The notes below the pieces were generated by a model. It was given only the letters and a program-made list of their open reading frames with translations. It searched no databases and was not told the origin of the DNA. This document shows positions 24,868-32,301 of a stretch of DNA of 39,730 nt, one piece after another (the stretch's first letter is position 1; the number at the start of each line of letters is the position of its first letter). The DNA lies in contig RECN01000068.1 in NCBI GenBank assembly GCA_007694005.1, forward strand, positions 1 through 39,730, read 5' to 3'. The translations under genes were made by a program, and so were the position numbers. This stretch comes from Spirochaetaceae bacterium. Lineage in GTDB: Bacteria > Spirochaetota > Spirochaetia > DSM-27196 > SKKC01.

Positions 24868-24883
24868 ACACCGGGTACGGTGT
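24868..24883 (-). promoter_or_regulatory. Hairpin in the rpsB leader region
   Basis: ACACCG and CGGTGT form a perfect 6-bp stem with a 4-base loop, about 70 bases upstream of the rpsB start. S2 is known in other bacteria to repress its own leader; whether this hairpin takes part is only a suggestion. The rest of 24799-24972 contains the strong ribosome binding site and no clear promoter boxes. Confidence 0.3.
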
Positions 24884-24972
24884 CCTGAATCGGTGCTCCA
24901 CAGGGATGACTCATGCATCCATCGCTTGTTCTCGGTCTGTTTCACGCACGTAAGTCGTTACAGGCCGGAAGA

Positions 24973-25572
24973 TTAGATTCTGTCAAACTGGAATCGACAG
25001 GCACATAACATAGAATAAACGAGCCTCAATGGCAAGCCTATAACGTTGCTCGGGCTTCCCTCCACACCACGAAGCAGCGCCGCTCCGGCTCCCTGCATGC
25101 GGTAGGCTCCGGCAACCCCCTGCCATTCGCCGGTCGTGAGATACCAGGCTATGTCGGTTTCCTGCAGGGGCTCCACGATGACGACGGTCTGGTCGTGTTC
25201 CACACGTTGATGCCCGAGTCGGGGCTGTGCGAGACAGACGCCGGTCATGACCCGGTGACGGGCTCCCGAAAGGCTCCGGAGGAACTCGCGGGCTTCAGCC
25301 TCGCTGCCGGGTTTACCCAGGATTCGTCCGTCGGGTGCTACCACTATCGTGTCTGCGGTCAGGACGTAGTCGTATCGTGTCGGATCAGGGACCGAACGGT
25401 ACTTCCGCTCGGCAAGGTCCCTCACGGCGTCCTCCGGAGCAGTGCCCTCGCGTATCGATTCATCGGTGTCGTAGTGTTCAACGTCGAAGGTCAATCCGAG
25501 CGTCGCAAGCAGCTCGTGTCGTCGTGGTGAGCTGCTTGCGAGCAGAAAACGCGCGTTTTTCGAGACGCTCAT
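24973..25572 (-). CDS. maf: Maf-family nucleotide pyrophosphatase
   Basis: A 199-residue enzyme of the Maf/HAM1 fold that hydrolyses non-standard or dTTP/UTP-type nucleotides. Landmarks are FLLASSSPRRHELL (residues 9-22), the catalytic YVLTADTIV, the ILGKPGSEAEAREFLRSLSG block and GVAGAYRMQGAGA, then VEGSPSNVIGLPL. The IAWYLTTGEW segment fits the dTTP/UTPase (YhdE-like) branch. The ATG overlaps the stop of the DUF4321 gene by 4 bases, so the two are coupled. Confidence 0.93.
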   Translation of the reverse strand: MSVSKNARFLLASSSPRRHELLATLGLTFDVEHYDTDESIREGTAPEDAVRDLAERKYRSVPDPTRYDYVLTADTIVVAPDGRILGKPGSEAEAREFLRSLSGARHRVMTGVCLAQPRLGHQRVEHDQTVVIVEPLQETDIAWYLTTGEWQGVAGAYRMQGAGAALLRGVEGSPSNVIGLPLRLVYSMLCACRFQFDRI

Positions 25573-25814
25573 GCTGCGTGGAATACCCGGAAGCCGAAAA
25601 ATGCCCCGATGAGCGTGCCCGGGTTGACCATCAGTTCCAGCTTGAGGACTCGAACATCGAGGCCTACCGGGCCGACGGTCCAGTCTATCGCAAGACCGGC
25701 GCTTGCGAGGATGCGCTCAAGCAGTTCCCAGGAGAGTGTGCCTATGGCGATGAAGAGTGTCAGGAGAATAATGAAGGTGGATATATTCCGTTTAATGAGC
25801 TTCATATGTCGCAT
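25569..25814 (-). CDS. DUF4321-like small membrane protein
   Basis: An 81-residue protein. One hydrophobic helix lies near residues 11-30 (STFIILLTLFIAIGTLSW) and a second at the end (PGTLIGAFFGFRVF). Between them GLDVRVLKLELMVN matches the DUF4321 pattern, in which a short Asp-containing strand leads into the last helix. DUF4321 genes are often next to maf, as here (4-base overlap). An ATG three codons later (25805) is an alternative start. Function unknown. Confidence 0.7.
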   Translation of the reverse strand: MRHMKLIKRNISTFIILLTLFIAIGTLSWELLERILASAGLAIDWTVGPVGLDVRVLKLELMVNPGTLIGAFFGFRVFHAA

Positions 25815-25884
25815 AGACTGCCCCGAATGCGGCTGCTGTGCAAGACGACCGGACTGTCCGCGACTGTGGTGTTTTTTCCGCTTA

Positions 25885-25914
25885 TTGACAGCGCTGCCGG
25901 GCTGTGTCTATGCT
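25885..25914 (+). promoter_or_regulatory. Promoter of the tRNA-Arg gene
   Basis: A consensus TTGACA (25885-25890) and TATGCT (25909-25914, 4 of 6) are 18 bases apart, with the tRNA starting 10 bases after the -10 box. The GC-rich stretch just before the tRNA fits a stringently controlled promoter. Confidence 0.6.
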
Positions 25915-25923
25915 CAGCCCTAC

Positions 25924-25997
25924 GGGCGCGTAGCTCAGCTGGATAGAGCGCCAGCCTCCGGAGCTGGAAGTCGTGGGTTCGAATCCCGCCGTGCTCA
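25924..25997 (+). tRNA. tRNA-Arg (anticodon CCG)
   Basis: A 74-base cloverleaf, CCA not encoded. The acceptor stem pairs GGGCGCG with CGTGCTC (two G-U pairs) and A is the discriminator. The D arm is GCTC...GAGC. The anticodon stem CCAGC/GCTGG encloses loop CTCCGGA with anticodon CCG, reading CGG arginine codons. The T arm is GTGGG-TTCGAAT-CCCGC. All invariant positions fit. It has its own promoter upstream and terminator downstream. Confidence 0.95.
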
Positions 25998-26002
25998 CGA
26001 TC

Positions 26003-26038
26003 ACCTGCCTGCGGAGATTTCTGCGGGCAGGTTTTTTT
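26003..26038 (+). terminator. Intrinsic terminator after tRNA-Arg
   Basis: ACCTGCC (26003-26009) pairs with GGCAGGT (26026-26032), and the inner GCGGAGA/TTTCTGC can extend the stem. Seven T residues (26032-26038) follow. The last T is directly before the ATG of the aminotransferase gene, so the terminator covers that gene's ribosome binding site. Confidence 0.85.
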
Positions 26039-27199
26039 ATGGTAAATGCCCTGTTACAGAAAGCCTCCGAAATGCGCGCAGCAGGGCTGGATATCCTTGA
26101 TCTTTCCGATACCTCCTTTCATCGTAACGGGCTGTGTTTCCCCAATGAGCGCCTGAAAGCGTATTTCGACGAATACCTGGCACGCCGCAGCTACGATCCT
26201 GACCCGAGGGGGCTGCCTGCAGCACGCGAGGCAATCGCGTCCTGCTACACGAGCCGGGACATCGCCTGTGAGGCGTCTGACGTCCTGCTGACAGCGTCAA
26301 CCAGCGACGCTTACAACATCATCTTCCAGTCCCTCTGCAACGCCGGAGACCGGGTCCTTCTCCCGCGTCCGTGTTACCCGCTTTTCGAGCATCTGTGCCG
26401 GTACGCCCGGCTTCGAATGGACTACTACGACCTTGATCCTGCACGCGGATTTTCACCGGATTTTGACAGTCTGAACGGCATACTCAGACGCCCTGCGGCT
26501 CTGCTGGTGACGATTTCTCCGAACAACCCCACCGGGTCGTGTCTGTCCCAGGGGGACTGGCTCCGTCTGCGTGAGCTGTGCACCGCGCGCGGGATTACCA
26601 TGGTACACGACGAAGTGTTTTCCGACCTTGTCTGGGATGATGATGCCCGCGGTCGCGGAGGTGAGGCTTCCGCGTACACCGGAGCGCTTCTACGTCTCAG
26701 TGGCGTTTCCAAGCTCTTCGCCTCGCCGGATCTGAAACTGTCCTGGATCGCTCTCACGGAGGCGCTCCCGGAGGTACGCACCCGCATACTCGACACCCTT
26801 GAGACTGCGCGTGACATGTATCTCAACAGTTCAGGTCCAAGCGAGTATTTCGCCTTCCGCATGCTCACCGACGGTGCGTCGTATCGCGGAGAGCTCTACG
26901 AGCAGCTGAAAGCGCGGAAAGAGCTCGCCGACGAGATCCTCATGCAGCCTCACACCGATGCAGGAGGCGCTGTTCCCTATCCGCAGCAGGGCGGAGTTCA
27001 CCGGGTCATCCGCCTCCCCGATGGGTACGACGATGAGGCTTCGGCGCACGAGCTTCTCGAGCAGGACCGCGTCCTTGTCCATCCCGGGTACATGTACGGG
27101 TTCAGAGGTGGGGAGTACTGGGTCGTTTCGATCATGTCAGCACCACACACGCTGCGACACGGGCTGTCGCGTGTGGCTCGTTACCTGAAGCTGACCTAG
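26039..27199 (+). CDS. PatB/MalY-like pyridoxal-phosphate aminotransferase
   Basis: A 386-residue fold-type I PLP enzyme. ATG 26039 is used because an earlier in-frame GTG lies inside the tRNA. It starts MVNALLQKASE and shows ARRSYDPDPRGLPAAREAIA, SPNNPTG with the substrate/PLP Asn, HDEVFSDLVWDD with the PLP-ring Asp, and the lysine motif GVSKLFASPDLKLSW. The latter two fit class I/II aminotransferases and cystathionine beta-lyase-type members. Substrate not assigned. The only SD-like bases (GCAGG) are the 3' arm of the tRNA terminator hairpin. Its stop overlaps the end of the opposite DtxR-like gene. Confidence 0.88.
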   Translation: MVNALLQKASEMRAAGLDILDLSDTSFHRNGLCFPNERLKAYFDEYLARRSYDPDPRGLPAAREAIASCYTSRDIACEASDVLLTASTSDAYNIIFQSLCNAGDRVLLPRPCYPLFEHLCRYARLRMDYYDLDPARGFSPDFDSLNGILRRPAALLVTISPNNPTGSCLSQGDWLRLRELCTARGITMVHDEVFSDLVWDDDARGRGGEASAYTGALLRLSGVSKLFASPDLKLSWIALTEALPEVRTRILDTLETARDMYLNSSGPSEYFAFRMLTDGASYRGELYEQLKARKELADEILMQPHTDAGGAVPYPQQGGVHRVIRLPDGYDDEASAHELLEQDRVLVHPGYMYGFRGGEYWVVSIMSAPHTLRHGLSRVARYLKLT

Positions 27200-27699
27200 T
27201 TCTTGCCGCTCTGTATTTTTACGAGCGGGCGGGGGCATTGATCACAGCGGTGGTCGGGCCGTGCGCAGAAATACCCGACGTCGTCGTTCCAGGAAACCTT
27301 TTCCATGGGGCATGTCTCGTAATACTCGACGAAACGGGTCAGTCGTTCGAACAGTTGAGGCGAGACGCGGTGTTCCATGTGGCAGGCGTCCTCTTCGGCA
27401 CTCTGCTCGTCCATGCCCAGGACTTTCACAAAAAAGTCGCGGAGGGTCGCATACTTTCGTACAACGTCGCGCGCTACTTCCTCACCGGTCTCCGTCAACG
27501 TGACAATATCATATGGAGAGTAGTTGATCAGTTCGCGGTCACGAAGACTCCTGAGGGCAGCGGTAACCGAACTCCCCATGACACCGAGTTCGCCCGCGAT
27601 ATCCGTCACCCGGGCAGCTTTTTTTCGCTGTTCCACGGTGTAGATCGCTTTCAGGTACATTTCCAGGCTCTCAGTGAGTGGTTTATGTGCGGAGGCCAT
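27196..27699 (-). CDS. DtxR/MntR-like metal-dependent regulator with Cys-rich tail
   Basis: A 167-residue regulator. Residues about 5-70 are the DtxR winged helix (ESLEMYLKAIYTVEQ, VTDIAGELGVMGSSVTAALR, ELINYSPYDIVTLTETG). The metal/dimer domain follows (AEEDACHMEHRVSP, which supplies Cys, Glu and His ligands as in DtxR). After residue 125 there is a C-terminal piece with four cysteines spaced C-x14-C-x6-C-x2-C, which could bind zinc or iron. It is the last gene of the reverse cluster, 34 bases after the GNAT gene, and converges on the aminotransferase with overlapping stops. No clear SD. Metal specificity unknown. Confidence 0.85.
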   Translation of the reverse strand: MASAHKPLTESLEMYLKAIYTVEQRKKAARVTDIAGELGVMGSSVTAALRSLRDRELINYSPYDIVTLTETGEEVARDVVRKYATLRDFFVKVLGMDEQSAEEDACHMEHRVSPQLFERLTRFVEYYETCPMEKVSWNDDVGYFCARPDHRCDQCPRPLVKIQSGKN

Positions 27700-27733
27700 G
27701 GCTACAGAGCGTACCGGCGAGGATCACGGTCTG

Positions 27734-28660
27734 TCAATGTTCGAGGGAAAAGATTGCCCAGCGGTCGGTTTCGCGAAATCCGATCTGGCGATACAGCCTG
27801 CCCGCGTCGAGATTATCGTAGAAGAGGCAGAGGATGCGGTTCTGCTCGAGCAGTTCCCGGCAGAGATGTGACAGACACGCCCTGGCATGACCCCGGTAGC
27901 GGTAGGCGGGATGTGTTGCTACGCCGACTATCATGGCGCTGCGCGAGTTTTCTGCGGCTGTCGACGCGGTTGAAACAATGTCCTCACCAGCTTCGACTAT
28001 GGCCACTGTTCTGTGGCCCGCACGGATCGAGGATCGGAGCTCGTCTGCCTGAGTTTCGTGTGTCACAAACTCATCGATGGATTCGTACAGCTTCATGAGT
28101 CGCGGCACATCTTCCACTCCTGCGATACGAACCGTTCGGTCCTCCGATGTGGCGGGGAGCTTCTCTGGGCTGTCGATGCGGGCAAAGTGCATAGTCCGCA
28201 GCGTTCCTGCCAGCGGCATTCGACTGCGGGACTCCGGGTCGTCGCGACCTTCCGCAGCAGACTGGGGTATTTCGGCGGCGGAACCTGCAATTGACCGGAT
28301 AACCGGCTCAGATCCGCTTGCGACAATGTGTCGTCCGCCGCTGCCCGTGAGTCCGGGCGGAAATGCAGCGCTGTACTCGGCGATGATCTGTCGGAAGGCT
28401 TCGGGGCGTATCGGGCCGGGTTGCGACACGACGAAGCTGTCGTGGTAGCGAAGCAGTACAGACGTGAGTATGCCGTCGGTGAATTCACCCCATACGTCCT
28501 GAAAGGGCTGCTCGGTGCCGTAGTTTTCAAGATCGCCGAGTATGAAAAGGTTCAAGTCAGGGTGGGAGGTCAGAAGGTCGAAGACGGCAGGGAGATCGTC
28601 CATGGACAGGACCCGAACATCGGTGTTTCCGTAGCGCGGTGCTTCGTACTCGTCGCTCAT
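27734..28660 (-). CDS. GNAT-family N-acetyltransferase
   Basis: A 308-residue protein. The C-terminal half is a GNAT domain: RTVRIAGVEDVPRLMKLYES, then the acetyl-CoA loop VATHPAYRYRGHARACLSHL, then ILCLFYDNLDAGRLYRQIGF, the usual closing strand. The N-terminal half (residues 1-150) resembles a divergent second GNAT-like fold. It begins with VRVLSMDDLPAVFDLLTSHP and includes LFILGDLENYG. The substrate is unknown. ATG overlaps the chorismate mutase stop by 4 bases. Confidence 0.85.
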   Translation of the reverse strand: MSDEYEAPRYGNTDVRVLSMDDLPAVFDLLTSHPDLNLFILGDLENYGTEQPFQDVWGEFTDGILTSVLLRYHDSFVVSQPGPIRPEAFRQIIAEYSAAFPPGLTGSGGRHIVASGSEPVIRSIAGSAAEIPQSAAEGRDDPESRSRMPLAGTLRTMHFARIDSPEKLPATSEDRTVRIAGVEDVPRLMKLYESIDEFVTHETQADELRSSIRAGHRTVAIVEAGEDIVSTASTAAENSRSAMIVGVATHPAYRYRGHARACLSHLCRELLEQNRILCLFYDNLDAGRLYRQIGFRETDRWAIFSLEH

Positions 28661-29433
28661 GAGGGTTCGTGCTCAAGCCTCTGCAGCAGGTAGGCTACCT
28701 GACCTGCCTTTGTTCGCGGAATTATGGTGTCACGATAGAAGCCCACGACGACATCCGGAGAGATGACCCGGCGAACCCGGGTATGAACCTCCGTCTGCAG
28801 TTCCTGCATCTTTCTTCGAAGCCGCTCGATAATCGCCCGCTCGACGTCGGCCCGGGTGAGCATGGCCTCGATCTCGGCCGCGTCCGCGCGCCGTATCGCA
28901 CGGCGATAGGCCTCGGTATCCCGGCAAAATTTCGCCTCAGCTACGTACAGTGCACCGAAATGCACTCGACGCGAGACCGCCTGAAGAACCGAAACGTCGT
29001 GTTCGACACTCGATCCGTAGTGGCCGTCATCGCGGTGTTCGCACAGCTCGGGCAGGGTGGCAAGGTAAGCTTCAAGGAGTTCATCACTCTGACGCACGAC
29101 ATTCCAGTCATCAGCACGGAGCGACGCGTGAAATCCGGCCGCTGTGCGCTCGGCGTCCGGAAGTCCACTGGTGAACGGTCGCTCCTCCGGTACCTGATAA
29201 CGACCGAAGCGGGCTTCGAGTTCCTCCTGCGCACGCAGCCGTGCATGAAAAAGCGAGACTGACTGTGCTCCCTGAAGGCTTTCGGCTCCCGCCTCGTAGG
29301 CGCGCGGATTCCATGCGAACTGCGCGCGGTCGATGAAGCGGTACATGATAGACTCTTCAAGTGCTTCAAGCTGTGCCGCGATCACGTCGAGATCAAGCGG
29401 CGTATCGGTGTCGCCCCTGCTGACCCGTATCAC
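28657..29433 (-). CDS. Chorismate mutase, yeast type (AroQ-beta)
   Basis: A 258-residue all-helical protein that aligns from end to end with yeast ARO7: LEESIMYRFIDRAQFAWNP, AYEAG, VLQAVSRRVHFG, YVAEAKF, DVERAIIERL, and ISPDVVVGFYRDTIIPRTK. The reaction is chorismate to prephenate, the first committed step to phenylalanine and tyrosine. Counterparts of yeast Arg157, Lys168, Glu198 and Thr242 are Arg156, Lys168, Glu198 and Thr241. Three active-site positions differ: yeast Arg16 is Ala19, Asn194 is Arg194 and Glu246 is Gln245. The Gly-Ser effector-site pair (Gly140-Ser141) is kept, so control by aromatic amino acids is possible. Most bacteria use the much shorter AroQ-alpha type. It overlaps its neighbours by 4 bases at both ends. 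No symbol given, as bacterial usage varies. Confidence 0.88.
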   Translation of the reverse strand: MIRVSRGDTDTPLDLDVIAAQLEALEESIMYRFIDRAQFAWNPRAYEAGAESLQGAQSVSLFHARLRAQEELEARFGRYQVPEERPFTSGLPDAERTAAGFHASLRADDWNVVRQSDELLEAYLATLPELCEHRDDGHYGSSVEHDVSVLQAVSRRVHFGALYVAEAKFCRDTEAYRRAIRRADAAEIEAMLTRADVERAIIERLRRKMQELQTEVHTRVRRVISPDVVVGFYRDTIIPRTKAGQVAYLLQRLEHEPS

Positions 29434-31193
29434 GAGGTACTCCCTGACGGCAGCGGGGAAATCACCATGACCTGCATGGGGAGCAGTTTTGTGAGACTCG
29501 TTTCTTCTTCGGAAGACGTCGGGGAGGCGAGTAGAACCGAACCGTTTGCGCAGGCGTCGGCAAGCTCAGCGGGAACGTCCCACGAGGCATCGCGGGCGGA
29601 CAGATTAACGACAACGTACACCGCCGATCCATCCTCCATTCGGCGTGCGTACGCGATGATCTGCGGGTGCTCAGGTGCAAGGTCTTCGCAGGTCCCCTGC
29701 GTCCAGATCGGGTCGTTCCGCCGCATGTGAAGAAGCGAACGGTAAAACGTGTGCACACCGTCGGACTCCCGCGACTCGTTGCGTACGTTAATGTCCGGGT
29801 AGTTCGGGTTCAGGGATATCCAGGGTACCCCCGTGGTGAATCCTCCGTGGGCATCCGGGGACCACTGCATGGGAGTGCGCGCGTTATCGCGGCTACGCAG
29901 ATGCACGACACGCAGCGCCTTTGACTCGGACAGGCCGTTTGAAACGGCTTCCCGGTAGTAGTTCAGGGTCTCGATATCACGATAGGAGTCAATGTCCGGA
30001 AAGGCGACGTTGGTCATACCGATCTCTTCGCCCTGGTACACAAAGGGGCTGCCCTGCATGAGCAGGAAACTCGCGGCGATCGCCTTCGCCGAACGTCGGC
30101 GCATCTTCTTCCCGTCGGTCACGCCGAGACGGGAGACCATGCGCGGCTGATCGTGATTACCGGTGTACAGACTGTTCCAGCCCTTTCCGGACAGCCCTTC
30201 CTGCCAGGTTCGCAGGGTCTGCTTCAGGCGCGGCAGATCCCAGGAAACAGGCAGGTCATACTTGCCCGCGGGACCGTTGTCTATTCCGAGGTGCTCGAAC
30301 TGGAAGATCATCGACAGCTCCCGGCGGTCCGGGTGCACGTATCTGATCCCTTCATCGACTGGAGTCTGATGCATCTCCCCGATCGTCATGCACTCCGGGT
30401 ATTTCGAGAGTACCTCGCGGTGCATTTCCTGCAGGTGCTCGTGCGTGCGCTCGCGATTCGCGTAATACCGCGAGTCGTGGACGTACCGCTGTCCGTCGCG
30501 CGCAGGTACATCGGGAAGATCGGGATCCTTGGAGATGTAATTAATGACATCCATCCGGAAGCCGGCTATCCCCTTGTCGAGCCAGAAGCGCATCATCGTG
30601 TAGATATCTTGACGCACAGCCGGGTTTTCCCAGTTCAGGTCAGGCTGTTTTCGCGAGAACAGGTGGAGATAGTATTCGCGCGTTGCTTCGTTCCACTCCC
30701 AGGCTGAACCGCGAAAGTGACTTGCCCAGTTATTCGGTTCCGGCGGAATCGGGCTGCCCGGTGCGGAAGGTTCGTCAAGGTTTCGGCCGGGATGCCAGAT
30801 GAAATAGTCGTGATACGGGTCATCCCGTGAGACGCGGGCTTTCTGAAACCATTCGTGCTCGTCAGAACAGTGGTTTACCACCAGATCCATAACGAGCTTC
30901 ATGTTGCGCGCGTTCATCTCAGCGATGAGATGATCCATGTCCTTCATGCTTCCGAATTCCTGGTGAACCCGGTAATAGTCCCGGATGTCGTAGCCGTTGT
31001 CGTCGTTCGGTGAGTCGTAGACCGGGCACAGCCAGATCGCATCTATACCGAGGTCTTTCAGATAGTCGAGCTTTCTGGTAATGCCTTTTAAGTCACCAAT
31101 GCCGTCACCGTTTGTGTCGAGGAAACTTCGCGGATAAATCTGATAGAAGTTTGCCTGCTGCCACCACTGCGTCATACCCATAGCCGGAACCAT
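29430..31193 (-). CDS. GH13 alpha-glucosidase (oligo-1,6-glucosidase-like)
   Basis: A 587-residue cytoplasmic glycoside hydrolase (no signal). The GH13 blocks are complete: FYQIYPRSFLDTNGDGIGDL, VMDLVVNHCSDEHEWF, GFRMDVINYISK with nucleophile Asp215, MTIGEMHQ with acid/base Glu273, and YTGNHDQPR with Asp348. The residue after the nucleophile is Val, which in this family marks alpha-1,6 rather than alpha-1,4 preference, so isomaltose-type sugars or limit dextrins are likely substrates. ATG 31193 is kept, though ATG 31181 and 31175 are possible and no strong SD is seen. First gene of the cluster with the chorismate mutase, GNAT and DtxR-like genes. Confidence 0.94.
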   Translation of the reverse strand: MVPAMGMTQWWQQANFYQIYPRSFLDTNGDGIGDLKGITRKLDYLKDLGIDAIWLCPVYDSPNDDNGYDIRDYYRVHQEFGSMKDMDHLIAEMNARNMKLVMDLVVNHCSDEHEWFQKARVSRDDPYHDYFIWHPGRNLDEPSAPGSPIPPEPNNWASHFRGSAWEWNEATREYYLHLFSRKQPDLNWENPAVRQDIYTMMRFWLDKGIAGFRMDVINYISKDPDLPDVPARDGQRYVHDSRYYANRERTHEHLQEMHREVLSKYPECMTIGEMHQTPVDEGIRYVHPDRRELSMIFQFEHLGIDNGPAGKYDLPVSWDLPRLKQTLRTWQEGLSGKGWNSLYTGNHDQPRMVSRLGVTDGKKMRRRSAKAIAASFLLMQGSPFVYQGEEIGMTNVAFPDIDSYRDIETLNYYREAVSNGLSESKALRVVHLRSRDNARTPMQWSPDAHGGFTTGVPWISLNPNYPDINVRNESRESDGVHTFYRSLLHMRRNDPIWTQGTCEDLAPEHPQIIAYARRMEDGSAVYVVVNLSARDASWDVPAELADACANGSVLLASPTSSEEETSLTKLLPMQVMVISPLPSGSTS

Positions 31194-31243
31194 ACCCCGA
31201 GCACGCGGAGGTCGACAAGAAAGACCTTTCGGCCGCGGCTCTG

Positions 31244-31249
31244 TATAAT
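31244..31249 (+). promoter_or_regulatory. -10 box of srkA, giving a leaderless start
   Basis: A perfect TATAAT ends only 8 bases before the srkA ATG, so transcription would start at or within two bases of the start codon. No clear -35 is present, though the sequence before it is TCTG. No SD precedes the ATG. Confidence 0.5.
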
Positions 31250-31257
31250 GAACCGAT

Positions 31258-32283
31258 ATGGCTTCACAAGAATCCCCGTCCGGCGCCTACGGAAGTTTCA
31301 ACCTGCTCTCGCCACAACTCGCACTCGAGGCGGTGGAGGCCGTGTACGATCTGTTTCTCGACAGTACCCTGACGCCGTATCCGAGCTATGTGAACCGGGT
31401 GTATGGCGTCATGTCCGAAGACGGAAAGCCGTACATCGCGAAGTTTTACCGCCCGGACCGCTGGAGCGATGAAGCATTGCGCGAAGAGCACGAGTTTCTC
31501 ACCGACTGTGCCGATGCCGATGTACCGGTCGTCCTCCCCATACCTGATGCCGATGGAGAGACCATACACACCCTGGTCGCAGAGGCCGAGGACGGAAATA
31601 CCGAAACCGAATACCGGTTTACGCTGTTCCCGAAACGAAGCGGGCGGCTGTTTGACGCCGACCGGGAAGAGGACTACGAGCGGCTCGGGAGTCTGATCGG
31701 GCGCATGCACCTGGCCGCACGTCGACGCGCGTCAGAGCACAGACTGATCTGCACGCCGAAGGACTCGACGAGGCGCTTCGCAGAGGAACTCGATGAATCC
31801 GGGCTTGTCGCCTTCGACGGTGAGGATGACTTGTTCGACTGCATCGACCGGGTTCTCGACAGAATTGAACCCCTGTTTGACAGCGTGCGCCTTCAGAGAA
31901 TACACGGAGACTCGCACCGGGGGAACATCCTTGACCGTGCGGATGAGGGCCTCATGCTGATCGACTTTGATGACATGATGATGGGGCCCGCGGTTCACGA
32001 TCTGTGGCTGCTTCTTCCCGGGCGGGTCGACGATTCGCACGCCGAACTCGGTGCCATGCTCGCCGGTTATGAGCAGTTTGAGACGCTTGACCCGCGTGAA
32101 CTCAGGCTTGTTGAGCCTCTGCGTTTTATGCGCATGATCTACTACACGGCATGGTGTGCCCGGCAGATCGACGATGCCCGCTTCCGCACCACCTTCGGCG
32201 ACTGGGGAAGTGCCGCGTTCTGGACACAGGAGCTCGAAGACCTTCTGGATCAGGAGCGGGTAATCGAAGAGGTGCTCGGCTGA
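31258..32283 (+). CDS. srkA: SrkA-like stress response kinase (APH fold)
   Basis: A 341-residue Ser/Thr kinase-like protein of the aminoglycoside-phosphotransferase fold (YihE/RdoA in E. coli, a protein kinase that counters stress-induced death). The order of motifs fits SrkA closely: NRVYGVMSEDGKPYIAKFYR, RLGSLIGRMHLAA, catalytic RIHGDSHRGNIL, metal-binding LIDFDDMMMGPAVHDLWLLL, and GDWGSAAFW near the C-terminus. The start is supported by the motif-length match and the adjacent -10 box, not by an SD. It is divergent from the GH13 gene and convergent with the Eis-like gene. Confidence 0.92.
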   Translation: MASQESPSGAYGSFNLLSPQLALEAVEAVYDLFLDSTLTPYPSYVNRVYGVMSEDGKPYIAKFYRPDRWSDEALREEHEFLTDCADADVPVVLPIPDADGETIHTLVAEAEDGNTETEYRFTLFPKRSGRLFDADREEDYERLGSLIGRMHLAARRRASEHRLICTPKDSTRRFAEELDESGLVAFDGEDDLFDCIDRVLDRIEPLFDSVRLQRIHGDSHRGNILDRADEGLMLIDFDDMMMGPAVHDLWLLLPGRVDDSHAELGAMLAGYEQFETLDPRELRLVEPLRFMRMIYYTAWCARQIDDARFRTTFGDWGSAAFWTQELEDLLDQERVIEEVLG

Positions 32284-32301
32284 TGTCCGGACCCGGTGCG
32301 A

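Noticed and set aside
25609-26100. Forward frame with several cysteines before the tRNA, resembling a small metal protein
   Set aside because: It overlaps the DUF4321 gene antisense and runs through the tRNA gene. The cysteines are spaced irregularly.
27238-28098. A 286-codon forward frame
   Set aside because: It is antisense to the DtxR-like and GNAT genes, both of which have convincing family motifs.
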